Assembly (NCBI GenBank): GCA_033977485.1
Contig: CM066993.1
Location: 33,024,501 to 33,088,500, forward strand
Source of the DNA: Hydrangea macrophylla
Taxonomy: Eukaryota > Streptophyta > Magnoliopsida > Cornales > Hydrangeaceae
Reading direction: 5' to 3'
DNA: 64,000 nt
Each line of letters begins with the position of its first letter. Position 1 is the stretch's first letter. Under the pieces are notes generated by a model. The model had not been told where the DNA came from. It saw only the letters and a program-made list of their open reading frames with translations, and did no database searches. Below, in pieces: positions 35,624 to 46,299 of the stretch. The translations under genes were made by a program, and so were the position numbers.

Positions 35624-36890
35624 ATGGATCCAGAGAACTTGATGAAGGTGATCAACCAGCAGTCTGATCGATTGAATTAGGTTTTGAATTTCATAGAGGA
35701 ATTCCGACAGCAACAACCACAGTACCCACCAGGTTTTCCACCACAACCAGGTTTTGTACCACCACCAGCTGCTGCAGCTCTGAATTAAGATGGGATTGAG
35801 GACTAGTTTAATGGGGTCCTGCCTCCCGCAATTGATGAGAGAATTCATGAGAAGCTAGACAAAGTTGACAAGATGGAGAATATGCTAAGAAAGAGCAAGG
35901 GGGTTAACGATTACACTCTAGATCTAGAAGGCCTGTTTGAACCAGTCAAAGTGAAACTGCCTGAGAACTTCAAAATACCACAAATTAATAGCTTTGATGG
36001 GACTGGGAACCCAAAAAGTCACATCCAGTTGTGCATGAACATCTTCCAATCTATGGGATGCACTCATGAGCACATAGTTATGTTGTTCCCTCAAACCTTC
36101 AAGAATGTCGCACTATCCTAGTTCCTAACTCTTGAAGCCTCCAAGACCCGAGACTGGGAAGATGTTGCAAGAACTTTTATTGATCACTACTCTTATAACC
36201 AAGAGTTTGATGTCACCATCCGGGACCTAGATACAACCAGGCAGGACATCAATAAGTCCTTCATTATGTTCTTGAGCAGATGGAGGAATGAAGTGGCCCA
36301 AATGATCTATAGACTTGTTGAGAACGAGTAAGTACATATGCTGGTCAAGAACATGAAACCAGTATACCACGACATTCTATTCTACCAATCTATCTCCACA
36401 TTCGAAGAGCTGTTTGAAATAGGCACCAGAATAAAGGATGCCATCCAAGAAGGAAAGTTCAAGAAGGATGAACCACAACACTAGTCCAATAGACCCAACT
36501 ACTCCCCGGATATAAATTTATTTAGCAACCAACCAATGGCCTACCCTCTCTGTCTATACCAGTCAATTACGCCAAATCGCCCCAAAGTCCCACGCGAATT
36601 CTCCAAACTTGATATTTCCCATCCCACAGCCTTGGACCAACTACTCAAAAAAGGCAACCTGTAGCTCCTCCCTCAAAAGTCACTACCAGATCACCCTCCT
36701 ACTACAACATGAGCCTACGATGTGCTTATCACCAAAATCTAGGCCATGCCACCGATTAGTGCATGCGCCTCCACCATGACATTCAGAACATCATAGAGGA
36801 TGTACCCCATCCAAATCCCATCCACTATCTTGGCTTAGACCAATCGCTCGAATGATCCCTTTTGATGATGCCAATGAATGTTGAAGCTAC
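35624..36890 (+). pseudogene. Tat-type gag (second Tat element), decayed and truncated
   Basis: It starts at ATG 35624 (Met-Asp-Pro-Glu-Asn). A Gln/Pro-rich stretch is followed by LDLEGLFEPVKVKLPENFKI, FDGTGNPKSHIQLCMNIFQS, FDVTIRDLDTTRQDINKSFI, FLSRWRNEVAQ and FEELFEIGTRIKDAIQEGKF. A zinc-knuckle-like CAYHQNLGHATD lies near 36722. Stop codons occur near 35679, 36120, 36330 and 36482. It is cut at about 36890 by the LTR of the minus-strand copia. Pol would lie beyond that element, outside the window. Confidence 0.82.
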
Positions 36891-38200
36891 TGTTAGCAAA
36901 CTATGTTCCCAAAATCTGTTGACAATGTGTATAAGTTGGTACTGTAAAAATTTACGTGAAATCTACAATAACCCTACAAGGGCGAAACTAGGGTTACCTT
37001 GAACTACAAAAATGGATTGTTACAGTAGATGAATCGAGAACACGGGCTCGATAACAGCTCACGATCTTCTACCGTATTCCTCTGCAGCCAGAATATCGAA
37101 CTGAGTATGGGCTCTATCAAAATCCTTTTAGTTTTTTGCTCTCCCTTTTTACGCTCTCTTTTCTATTTCGAGTTATAATACTCTACATGGAAAAACACAA
37201 ACTAAGAGGAGAGCCAAATCAATATATATATATAGGCTACAATAAGAACCATAAGAAGTCAATAAGGAATAGGCTTCCTTATGGAATTAGAAAACCCCAA
37301 TTCGAACTGAATCAGATTCCTATTTCCATAAATTATAATATGTACCACTAAAGAATTATAATTGCACTCCTACCCTTATCTCAAAAAATATATTTCAAGC
37401 TCCATGATATTAAATGGTTATTATCTCCCCACGTTAAGATTACATATATCCATTAATCAAATATAATTACTGACAATCATATTTAATTAATCTCTTAAAA
37501 ATCCTTGAGATTCTCTACTTAACTTATTTGATATGCTGGATACAAAATCCACCTGCAGGGTTTGACATAACCAAAACTTATAAGCTTTCCCAAGGGGATA
37601 TCATCAATCCTGAAAATTTAGACATGGAATCCATCATTATATCCACCACACAATAAATATTGTCACCTAATCCAATAAGAAATTGACCCATTTAAGGATC
37701 TCACCCTTTTAGGGATCAAAGTCTAAATATCAAATGTATGTGTCTATAAATTAACTTTGGATTTAGAGCATAAGCACTCATAATAGCCATGACGTATTAA
37801 TTATCTTATAAGTCAGTATAAAACCCTAAGTCGGTCATGTTTAATACACAAAGTGTACCAGTATAGTGAGTTAAAACTATACCATTTCCTGTAGTTAAGA
37901 CAAACCTATTACAACACCGTGCTGCAGTCTTACCGATGGTGTGTCCAAACTCATCTAAGATAGTAAACCAAAATCTTACATTCTATAATATCCGATGGTC
38001 TCATATTCTGTGTGTAAGCTAAACTCTGCACACCAAACCACCTGCTATGTAGAATGAGAGACACACATGCATAATATTAAATAAATGATACAATAAAAAC
38101 ATTGCCCACACAGATTCTCATAAAAATGGAATAATTGATTTTATTAAATGAATAATAAATTAACTACAGAAAGCATGGCTTTTAATATATATCCCTAACA
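36891..38200 (-). repeat. 3' LTR of minus-strand copia
   Basis: On the minus strand the LTR starts TGTTAGGGATATATAT at 38200, directly after a GTGAGAGAT purine tract. Its end is placed at CTAACA (plus 36891), the inverse of the start; TCAACA at about 36919 is an alternative. TATA-like TATATATATA is at about 37221 (minus-strand reading). The second LTR is not in the window. Confidence 0.65.
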
Positions 38201-38215
38201 ATCTCTCACTTAGAC
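38201..38215 (-). promoter_or_regulatory. Polypurine tract of minus-strand copia
   Basis: The minus strand reads AGTCTAAGTGAGAGAT between the pol stop and the LTR start TGTTAG. Confidence 0.65.
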
Positions 38216-39141
38216 TCAAAGCCATGATGCGACACACCTCAATCCTATCCCTTCTATGTGACTATCAAAAGTCTTGACCGGTAAGCTCTTGGTGAAAGGA
38301 TCTGCCAGGTTATTTGCTGATGCTATCTTGGTCACTTCAACATCACCTCTTTGCACAATCTCTTGTATTAGGTAATACTTACGCTCAATGTGTTTTCCCT
38401 TCTTATGGGCCCTAGGTTCCTTTGAGTTAGCAGCTGCTCCGCTATTATCGCAATAAAGGGTAATAGCCGATTGTACCACAGGTACTACTCTTAGATCCAT
38501 AAGGAAGTTTTTGAGCCAAACGGCCTCCTTAGCCGCTTCTGAAATAGCCACATACTCAGCTTCCATGGTGGAATCAGCAATACATGACTGCTTAATACTC
38601 CTCCAACAAATGGCTCCACCTCCTAGGGTAAACACATATCCTGAGACAGACTTTCTAGAATTCTTATCTGGCATAAAATCAAAATCTGTGTACCCAATGG
38701 GTACAAGACTGTCTGCTTGGTAAACTAACATATAATCTCGAGTCATTTTTAGGTACTTGACAATATTCTTCACCACAGTCTAATGTTCTTGCCCTGGATT
38801 AGACTGATATCTACTAACCATGCCCACAACAAAGTAGATATCAGGTCTAGTACATAGCATAGCATACATCAGGCTTCCTACTACTGAGAAATAAGGAACT
38901 GCCTTCATCTTCTCTATCTCATCAGGTGTCTTAGGACACTGATCCTTAGATAGAGTAATTCCATGTCTGAAGGGAAGGAATCCCTTCTTGGAATCTGACA
39001 TGCTAAACCTAGCATGCATATTGTCGATATAAGTGCCTTGTGACAAGCCCAACATCCTATTCTTGTGATCTCACATAAGCTTGATCCCTAGGATGTGACC
39101 GACTTCTCCCAAATCCTTCATATCGAATTGACTGGACAATC
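38216..39141 (-). pseudogene. Minus-strand copia pol, 3' part (RT end and RNase H)
   Basis: From 39141 downward the frames give [38 protein letters not shown] and [20 protein letters not shown], then after a stop at 38777 RNase H with GYTDFDFMPDKNSRKSVSGY, STMEAEYVAISEA and LADPFTKSLPVK. It retains the GSLMYA block that is deleted in the plus-strand copia array. Disruptions lie near 39070 and at 38777. The right end joins the piece starting at 56831 once the chromovirus is removed. Confidence 0.88.
39137..39141. other. Target site duplication (left) of chromovirus
   Basis: CAATC, identical to 56826-56830 directly after the right LTR. Confidence 0.92.
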
Positions 39142-39425
39142 TGTCACGCCCCGGAGCAGCATAAATAGAGAAAAATAAATTTCCTTTATGGGTCCATAAG
39201 GAATGACAGGTGAAAGTCACTAATAATCCACACCACGCAGTACTAGTCCAAAAGAAAAGCAACAGTAATCAACTGAGAATAGCACACAGTGCTAACTATT
39301 ACAAAATATCAGAGTATGGTCCACAGGATCACAACAGGTCTGAAGACAACAAATGCCCAAGTACCCGCTTACAAAAGGTTTAACAGAACAACTGAAATTA
39401 AATCTAATTATAACATCTTCAGTCT

Positions 39426-39619
39426 TCAACTGGCATAAGGATAATTCTCCCTGGCGTAACCGTCATCGGTGGGGCCCTCCTCTGGATAATAGTCATCAGT
39501 GTACTGGTCCTTACCTGCAGAATAAGGGGCAGGATATTCTGGACGGGGAATGTCCAGGCAATAAAAGGCCGTCAGCTTACTGAGAGCTGAGTGAGCATAA
39601 ACTAACGAGGTACCAATAT
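39426..39619 (-). CDS. Short open frame inside chromovirus LTR
   Basis: Downstream of the predicted LTR acceptor the frame reads SALSKLTAFYCLDIPRPEYP and ends GYARENYPYAS then stop. The other LTR has the same frame with three amino-acid changes. The plus-strand chromovirus (15855-16075) keeps the block SALSKLTAFYCLD and the YPYAS ending, though it is frameshifted between them. No ATG opens the frame after the acceptor, so translation is doubtful; it could be conserved for RNA reasons. Confidence 0.3.
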
Positions 39620-39799
39620 CTGAAATAAACACAAGCTTATGAAAACACGAGTTAACATCTTATTATAACCATATCTTGTTTCTCTATTCATTCTTGTAAA
39701 CCGACCCTTATCGTCTTGTTAATCGAATACTGAACTCAACATATTCTGATCTTTCATGAACAGACTCAATCGTTTAACTCTAGGGATACACCCTTATTC

Positions 39800-40110
39800 T
39801 GTCCATCGCTTTTAAGAGCAATGGTCCTGCTCACCGCATGTCATGGACTCCACGTCAGTCTGTCCCCAGCTTTTAAGAACAATGGTCCTGTTCACCGCAT
39901 TTCAGGGATATAACATTTCGAACAAGGCATATCAATCTATTGCCACGACTTAACGTCATCTACTAATGATCCCAGCTCACCGCTTTTAAGAACCATGGTC
40001 CGGTTCACCGCTTTTAAGAGCATATCATAGATCATCCAGTCTATCTTAAGACTTCTTGGTCCAGCTCACCGCTTTTAAGAACCATGGTCCGGTTCACCGC
40101 TTTTAAGAGC
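39800..40110 (-). repeat. Minisatellite with TTAA core in chromovirus LTR
   Basis: Units such as CACCGCTTTTAAGAACCATG and GGTTCACCGCTTTTAAGAGC recur seven times. The last two blocks (39972 and 40061) are nearly identical 57-bp direct repeats. Same block in the right LTR at 48115-48425. Confidence 0.85.
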
Positions 40111-40426
40111 ATATCATAACCAATCGTCCATCCACGTACCATTCCCAGAACTTACCAAACCTACTTACGTTCCATTCTACATCGACACTTGACAAACTCC
40201 CAATGTGGCCTGACTACTCGGATTAAAAGAAATCGGATATCAAACTCATATCAGAATCAACACGTCACCCATGTCTTCATATTCTTTTTATTCATTATCC
40301 ATAAATCTTTGGTGTCACATTACTCCTGTCTACCCCATAGTCGCATAATGGAATTCCGAATCAGAAATCGAACAACTAAACTTCTTATATAATAAACAGG
40401 CAAAAGTAACCATGTTCTGATCATGT

Positions 40427-40590
40427 CAATCGATTGGAACAGAGTTTCAATCGATTGGAACAAAAGTTATATCAATCGATTGATAAACATGTCAATCGAT
40501 TGGAATAATGTCAATCGATTGAAAATCCTATTCAATCGATTGGGATGCAACTGAAGTCAATCGATTGAGATCAGGTCAATCGATTGGTAC
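40427..40590 (-). repeat. Array of eight CAATCGATTG palindromes (transcribed part of LTR)
   Basis: Eight perfect CAATCGATTG copies in 164 bp, most preceded by T and followed by G or A, with irregular spacing. The same set is at 48738-48901 in the other LTR. They lie downstream of the TATA box, inside the predicted LTR intron. Confidence 0.9.
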
Positions 40591-40992
40591 TACGTCTTCT
40601 CCAGCAGATCGTAAAAATAGCATATATAAACGTACACAACATGCATGTAACCCATCTAAACATCATAATAGCTTATATAAACTTCATATAAAGGGACCAA
40701 GTGAGTTAGAAACTCACCTAGGGTGCGTTTGGGTGTGTTAAGCTTGAAACCTCCAAGCTTTCTCTCTCTTCCTTCTCTTTCTCTCTTCTCTGTCTCTGTC
40801 TTCCCTCTCTGTCTCCTTCTTTCTTCTTCTTTCTTCTTCCTTCTCTTCTTCTCTCAGCTGCCAAGGTAGTGTGTGTGTATATATGTATATAGATATGGAG
40901 ATATAGATAGATATATGTATGTATATATCTCACAAGAGGTATATCTCTCTCTATCAAGCTGCCAAAGTAACCCAAGGCCACAAATGGACGAG

Positions 40993-41285
40993 TATATATA
41001 GGGATATGGGAGTGCCACGCGTTTAAAGCTGAAGGAAAGAAGAAAACATTTCTCAGCTTATGTCAATCGATTGAGACACCAGTCAATCGATTGGTAACAG
41101 ATATTTGTAGTCAATCGATTGGAAACAATGTCAATCGATTGGGATGAATGGCAATCGATTGGAAATGTTGACACGTAATCACTTTTAGTCGGTTGAATGT
41201 CAATCGATTGGGAAACTTATCAATCGATTGGTATCAGAAAAGTGTCAATCGATTGGAACAATGTCAATCGATTGATATCAAAAAT
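40993..41285 (-). promoter_or_regulatory. Chromovirus promoter: palindrome array and TATA box
   Basis: Nine perfect CAATCGATTG palindromes and one decayed copy (41060-41280) lie upstream, on the minus strand, of TATATATA at 40993-41000. The other LTR has the same arrangement (TATA at 49306-49313). Confidence 0.8.
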
Positions 41286-41420
41286 TCACCAAAAGGAAGG
41301 GAAAGTTTATACGAGTATAGAAATGAAATACCAGGTCTTATTAATATACCGAAATACAGGGTATTACATCATCCACTACTCAACAAAAGATTTCGTCCTC
41401 GAAATCAAAAGCAACAAGGT

Positions 41421-43847
41421 CTAAAACAAAAATGAAAACTTCTCGCGCATCTCTGACTCTAGTTCCCACGAAGCTTCTCCTTCATCATGATGTTTCCACG
41501 GAATCTTGACTAACGGAATCTCCTTGTTCCTGAGTTTCTTGATTCCTCGATCCAGAATACGAACAGGTCCTTCATTGAACGTAACGTCGCTGTTGACTTC
41601 GATATCCTCAAAGTTGATCTCGTGCGCTGGGTTGTGAACATACTTCCTCAGCATACTGATGTGAAAAATGTTGTGCACTCCTGACATCTTTGGTGGCAAC
41701 GCAAGGCGATAAGCAACTTTTCCAACACGCTCCAGAATCTCGAATGGTCCAATGAAACGTGGTGATAACTTGCCCCTTTTCTGACCAAATCTAACGATTC
41801 CTCGAACAGGTGAAACCTTGAGTAATACGTGATCTCCAATGGCAAACTCCAAGTCTTTGCGTCGCTTGTCAGCATAACTTTTGTGTCTAGTCTGGGCTGT
41901 CTTCATCTTCTCACGTACAATCTGAATCTTCTCACTAGTTTCTCGTATCATCTCTGGCCCAAGAAGTTGACTATCTCCGACTTCGGTCCAACATAGCGGC
42001 GATCGGCAAGGTCTTCCGTACAAAGCTTCAAATGGCGCCATATCTATGCTCGAATGATAACTATTATTATAGGCGAACTCAATCAGAGGTAAGTGTATCT
42101 CCCAAGTACTCTCAAAATCAATGACACAAGCTCGTAACATATCTTCCATCACTTGATTAATTCTTTCAGTCTGTCCATCGGTCTGCGGATGAAAAGCTGA
42201 ACTCAAGTTCAATGTCGTTCCCATCGCTGTCTGGAGACTCTTCCAAAATTCTGCAGTAAAGCGCGAATCTCGGTCTGACACAATAGATACAGGCACTCCA
42301 TGTAATCGTACAATGTGTTGTAGATACATTCGGCTCAAACGTTCTACTGAGTACGTCATGCTATAGGCAATAAAATGTGCCGTCTTAGTAAGTCGATCCA
42401 CGATTACCCATATAGCATCGTGATTCTGCTGTGACTTCGGCAATCCTGCCACGAAATCCATGGCTATGTGTTCCCATTTCCATTGAGGAATAGGTAACGG
42501 CTGTAGCAGTCCAGGTGGTCTTTGATGTTCTGCCTTTACTTGTTTACAAGTAAGACACTGAGAAACATACTCAGCCACATCTCTCTTCATTCCTTCCCAC
42601 CAAAAATTTCTCTTCAGATCCTTGTACATCTTTGTACTTCCGGGATGAATAGTCATTCGTGACTTATATGCTTCATCCAATATTTCTTTTCGGAGATTTT
42701 CTTCATTAGGTACACAGAATCTACCCTTACATCGTAAAGCTCCGTCGGTACTAATACTCCAGACTTCTGGTTCCTTGGCTGACATCTTGGCGAGCCATAA
42801 CTTCAAATCCTCTACTGTCTGTTGAGCCTCTTTGATACGACTGATCAAAGTCGGTTGTACCATAAGACATCCAAAATGTTGTCCTTTATTTGGTTCCACT
42901 GGCTGAAGATCAAATTCAGCAATTTCTTCTAATGCTCTCCATTCTCTAATTAGTAATGCAGCGATCACTAATCGAGGTTTACGGCTCAAAGCATCTGCTA
43001 CTACGTTTGCTTTACCTGGATGGTATTGCAAAGAAAAGTCATAGTCCTTGAGTAATTCCATCCATCTCCGCTGTCGCATGTTCAACTCCTTTTGAGAGAA
43101 CAAAAACTTCAGACTCTTATGATCGGAAAACAAGTCAAACTTTTCTCCGTAGAGATAGTGTCTCCAAATTTTCAATGCAAACACTATTGCTGCTAATTCC
43201 AGATCATGCGTAGGATAATTCTTCTCATGTACCTTCAATTGTCTTGATCCATATGCGATAACATTTCCATCTTGCATAAGCACACATCCAAGTCCTTGGT
43301 ATGATGCGTCACTGTAGATCACATACTTTTTTCCACTCCTAGGTAATGCGAGTACTGGTGCAGAAGTCAATCTTTCTTTTAACTCCTGAAAAGCACCCTC
43401 ATGCTTGTCTGTCCATTCATACTTCGTCTCTTTCCTTGTTAAATTCGTCAATGGTCCTGCTAACTTGGAGAACCCTTCTACGAATCTTCTGTAATATCCT
43501 GCTAAACCCAGAAAACTTCTGACTTCGGTCGCATTTGTCGGTCTGTTCCAGCTTAAGACTGCATCAATCTTAGATGAGTCTACCGAAATACCTTCCTGAG
43601 ATATAACATGTCCCAAGAATTTGACTTCCCGTAGCCAAAACTCACACTTGCTAAACTTTGCATACAACTTGCTATCTCGAAGTGTCTGCAAGGCAACTTG
43701 TAAATGCTCCTTGTGATCCTCTTCTGTCTTTGAGTAGATCAGTATATCATCAATGAACACAATAATGAATTTATCCAGATATAGTCTGAATACTCTATTC
43801 ATCAAGTCCATAAATACTGTTGGCGCATTTGTCAATCCAAAAGGCAT
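41421..43847 (-). CDS. Open 3' part of chromovirus pol (RT palm, RNase H, integrase, chromodomain)
   Basis: The longest uninterrupted stretch of the polyprotein, 808 residues from MPFGLTNAP. Reverse transcriptase catalytic FIDDILIYS is near residue 32, RNase H spans about 155-310 and the integrase zinc finger follows near 385-440. The integrase core shows the D, D and E residues in MDFVAG, SDRDSRF and TERINQ. A GPF-type module ([18 protein letters not shown]) and the chromodomain (about 755-808) close the protein. All catalytic motifs look intact, so decay is limited to the nonsense codons upstream. Confidence 0.9.
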   Translation of the reverse strand: MPFGLTNAPTVFMDLMNRVFRLYLDKFIIVFIDDILIYSKTEEDHKEHLQVALQTLRDSKLYAKFSKCEFWLREVKFLGHVISQEGISVDSSKIDAVLSWNRPTNATEVRSFLGLAGYYRRFVEGFSKLAGPLTNLTRKETKYEWTDKHEGAFQELKERLTSAPVLALPRSGKKYVIYSDASYQGLGCVLMQDGNVIAYGSRQLKVHEKNYPTHDLELAAIVFALKIWRHYLYGEKFDLFSDHKSLKFLFSQKELNMRQRRWMELLKDYDFSLQYHPGKANVVADALSRKPRLVIAALLIREWRALEEIAEFDLQPVEPNKGQHFGCLMVQPTLISRIKEAQQTVEDLKLWLAKMSAKEPEVWSISTDGALRCKGRFCVPNEENLRKEILDEAYKSRMTIHPGSTKMYKDLKRNFWWEGMKRDVAEYVSQCLTCKQVKAEHQRPPGLLQPLPIPQWKWEHIAMDFVAGLPKSQQNHDAIWVIVDRLTKTAHFIAYSMTYSVERLSRMYLQHIVRLHGVPVSIVSDRDSRFTAEFWKSLQTAMGTTLNLSSAFHPQTDGQTERINQVMEDMLRACVIDFESTWEIHLPLIEFAYNNSYHSSIDMAPFEALYGRPCRSPLCWTEVGDSQLLGPEMIRETSEKIQIVREKMKTAQTRHKSYADKRRKDLEFAIGDHVLLKVSPVRGIVRFGQKRGKLSPRFIGPFEILERVGKVAYRLALPPKMSGVHNIFHISMLRKYVHNPAHEINFEDIEVNSDVTFNEGPVRILDRGIKKLRNKEIPLVKIPWKHHDEGEASWELESEMREKFSFLF

Positions 43848-45035
43848 AACTAGAAACTCGTAATGCCCGTATCTTGTCCTGAATGCAGTCTTCGATACAT
43901 CCTCTGGTCGAACTAACAGCTGGTGATATCCAGAACGCAGATCGATCTTGGAAAAGATCCTAGATCCTTATAACTGGTCGAATAGATCATCTATCCGGGG
44001 TAGTGGATATTTATTCTTAATCGTAACCTTGTTCAACTCCCTGTAGTCTATACAGAGTCGAAGTGTTTCGTCCTTCTTCTTTACAAACAGAACTGGTGCT
44101 CCCCAAGGTGACGTACTTGGACGAACAAATCCTAGATCTTAAAGCTCTTGAACTTGCTTCTTCAGTTCTAACATCTCGGTTGGTGCCATCCTATATGGAG
44201 TCTTAGAAATAGGCAATGTACCAGGTACTAATTCCACACAGAAGTCTATTTCTCTTTTCGGTGGAAGTCCTTTAATATCCTGAAATACATCCTGAAAGTC
44301 TCGTACAATAGGAATTTGATCCATCGTAAGCTCCGTACTCGTATCCCCAATTGTAGCCAAACAATTGGTAAGAAACATATCGCTCGTCGGCTGGCACTGG
44401 AATCTGATCGTCGGCTTCCCTTGTATTGGAAATACAATCGTCCTAGTAGGGCAATCCAGATTGGCACTGTACTTAGTTAACCAATCCATCCCTAGGATAA
44501 CATCGAATTCTGACATCGACAAAACGACTAAGTCTGCTGGCAGATTCCTATCTCCCAAAGTCAAAGGGCAATCTTTACACACTTTACTCAACTTAACTGT
44601 CATTCCCAATGGTGACACAGCATTCAGTGTTGACTCAAGTGTCTGGGGTTCTAAACACAACTGACGCACAATCTTAACAGCAATAAAAGAACGTGCGGCT
44701 CCAGTATCAAATAAAGCTTTAATTGGACTATGAAAGAGTACAAGTGTACCTTCCAAATGTTGCTGCTCATCAGCATTAAAGCCTGCTTCTCCTGGAATAA
44801 TAGCATTCATTCTCGTCTGATCAGGAGGTCCTTGAATTCCTTGCACTGGTGCTCCGTAGTATCCTCCTTGTGGCGCACGACAATCCTTGCTCAAGTGTCC
44901 TGGTTTGTTGCAGTTGCGGCAGACAATATCCGGCCTGCGATTAGATCTATGGGCAGTGCAGTTCCTTGCAATATGTCCGGGCTTTCCACAGTTAAAACAT
45001 CCTCCACTATTGCTGGGTGGGGCTGTTAGTAATGC

Positions 45036-45845
45036 CTATGGCTGTGACCCCTGCTGGCGATATTGTTGAGGTCGATTATAACTCTGCTGCGGTTTCCTGG
45101 TTCCTTCCCAGATTCTCTTGTTTCCTTGAAAGTTTTCCTGAGGTCTCCATCCTTGGGTATTTCTCGGTGGTTGATTATAGAAATTCCTCTGTTGAAACCC
45201 TCGTGACGACTGAGGTTCATTTGTCTGTGGTTGCTGTACTGGATTAGCATCCTTTTCTAATCCTGTAGCAAATCTAACAATTTCCTCATACGACTGGTTC
45301 AGATGACCAACCATCATATGTCTGAGGTGGGGGTTCAGTCCTTGGTGAAATCTCTTCACCTTCTTCTGCGGAGTGTCTATCATATGCTGAGCAAATCGGG
45401 ATAAACGCTCGAACTGTGTTGTGTATTCCCGTACATTCCATCCTCCTTGGATCAAATTGAGAAAGTTCCTTTCCTGTTGATCTCTCTCATCTTCTGGAAA
45501 ATACTTCTCCAAAAATCTGCCTTTGAATGTCTCCCATGACATAGCTCTAGCAGCGTTGATCCCAATAGTGGCTTGTTCAGCTTCCCACCAATCTGCGGCG
45601 GCATAAGTAAGCTGAAACGTAGCAAGGCGACGTTTCTCTTGTTCGCTGCATTCCAATGCTTCAAATATTAACTCCATCTCTCTTATCCATTGTTCTGCTT
45701 TCCATGGTTCTGTTAGTCCATCAAACTTTTCGGGACGTAACCCACGAAAATTTGCTAACAACTTATCTCCAGTCTGTCTTGGTGGCGGGGGTGCAAAAGG
45801 TCTCTGATGGGTGGAGTGATTATATGTATCCCCCACATGTTCCAT
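45036..45845 (-). CDS. Open gag segment of chromovirus
   Basis: 269 residues between the first and second nonsense codons: MEHVGDTYNHSTHQRPFAPP, the capsid core with REMELIFEALECSEQEKRRL and DTPQKKVKRFHQGLNPHLRH, then a Gln/Arg-rich linker. The true start is 32 codons upstream (ATG 45941). An acceptor-like TCTCTTGTAG ends at 45960, just before that ATG. Length and order match Tekay-type gag. Confidence 0.85.
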   Translation of the reverse strand: MEHVGDTYNHSTHQRPFAPPPPRQTGDKLLANFRGLRPEKFDGLTEPWKAEQWIREMELIFEALECSEQEKRRLATFQLTYAAADWWEAEQATIGINAARAMSWETFKGRFLEKYFPEDERDQQERNFLNLIQGGWNVREYTTQFERLSRFAQHMIDTPQKKVKRFHQGLNPHLRHMMVGHLNQSYEEIVRFATGLEKDANPVQQPQTNEPQSSRGFQQRNFYNQPPRNTQGWRPQENFQGNKRIWEGTRKPQQSYNRPQQYRQQGSQP

Positions 45846-45941
45846 CCTCTATATAAATGCTTCGAAAATTCCGGTTGGGTCCATTCCCTCTGGAATAGGT
45901 GCTCCATTACGCGCTTGGTGATTTCTCAAGGGTCCTACCAT

Positions 45942-46299
45942 GATGATAACGAGTATCGCCTACAAGAGACATATTGATCAGTTGAAAGTCTTCTCGTAGA
46001 AACGAACTCAAGATAGAATAAGAAACAGCTAGACTAACAATCTTACTAAACAACACAACACAACGCAACAATCAAACAATAACCAAAAGTACTGCTCGTA
46101 TATATATATATATCAAAAGATGTACCGTATAGTACACACTAGTCAAACTGTGTACCATATGGGACAAGAGTTACAACAACTAAAGTCAGCTAATACTATA
46201 CAAAGCTATGGTCAATAGCTATCTCTCAAGCTCCCAAAAATCTAGTGGACAACATGTCCTAATATAAACTAACAAAATCTACACCCTGCCGATCCTGAC
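45942..46299 (-). other. Spacer between accessory ORF and gag
   Basis: 358 bp without a credible ORF. It contains a (TA)n run (46101-46113) and, next to gag, the acceptor-like site TATGTCTCTTGTAG (ending 45960), which is conserved at 13303-13315 in the other chromovirus. Confidence 0.55.

Larger units (their letters stand above)
39620..40717 (-). other. Predicted LTR intron
   Basis: Donor CTAG-GTGAGTTT begins at 40717 and acceptor TGTTTATTTCAG ends at 39620 (1098 bp). Both sites are conserved in the diverged plus-strand chromovirus (14682 and 15841). An LTR intron would remove the downstream palindrome array and the minisatellite from the mature RNA. Not experimentally supported. Confidence 0.45.
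39142..41368 (-). repeat. Chromovirus 3' LTR
   Basis: 2227 bp; on the minus strand it runs TGTAATACCC to CGTGACA. In transcription order: nine or ten CAATCGATTG palindromes (41280-41060), TATATATA (41000-40993), GA-rich exon-like stretch, splice donor-like site at 40717, eight palindromes (40590-40427), TTAA-core minisatellite (40110-39800), acceptor-like site at 39620, then a 68-codon open frame ending YPYAS-stop. Confidence 0.95.
41421..45941 (-). pseudogene. Chromovirus gag-pol polyprotein with chromodomain (four nonsense codons)
   Basis: A single 1507-codon frame runs from ATG 45941 to the stop at 41421 with no frameshift. Stops lie at 45849-45851, 45036-45038, 44139-44141 and 43968-43970. 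Domains in order: gag core (SWETFKGRFLEKYFPEDERD), two zinc knuckles (CFNCGKPGHIARNC and CRNCNKPGHLSKDC), protease ALFDTGAARSFIA, reverse transcriptase ([21 protein letters not shown]), RNase H ([12 protein letters not shown]), and integrase (zinc finger, [39 protein letters not shown]). A C-terminal chromodomain ([20 protein letters not shown] to [13 protein letters not shown]) would direct integration to marked chromatin. At least one stop is a CAG-to-TAG change relative to the other copy. Confidence 0.93.

Noticed and set aside
40427..41280. CAATCGATTG arrays as a CRISPR-like array
   Set aside because: Repeats are only 10 bp, palindromic, irregularly spaced and inside LTRs of a plant retrotransposon; no cas genes and a eukaryotic context.
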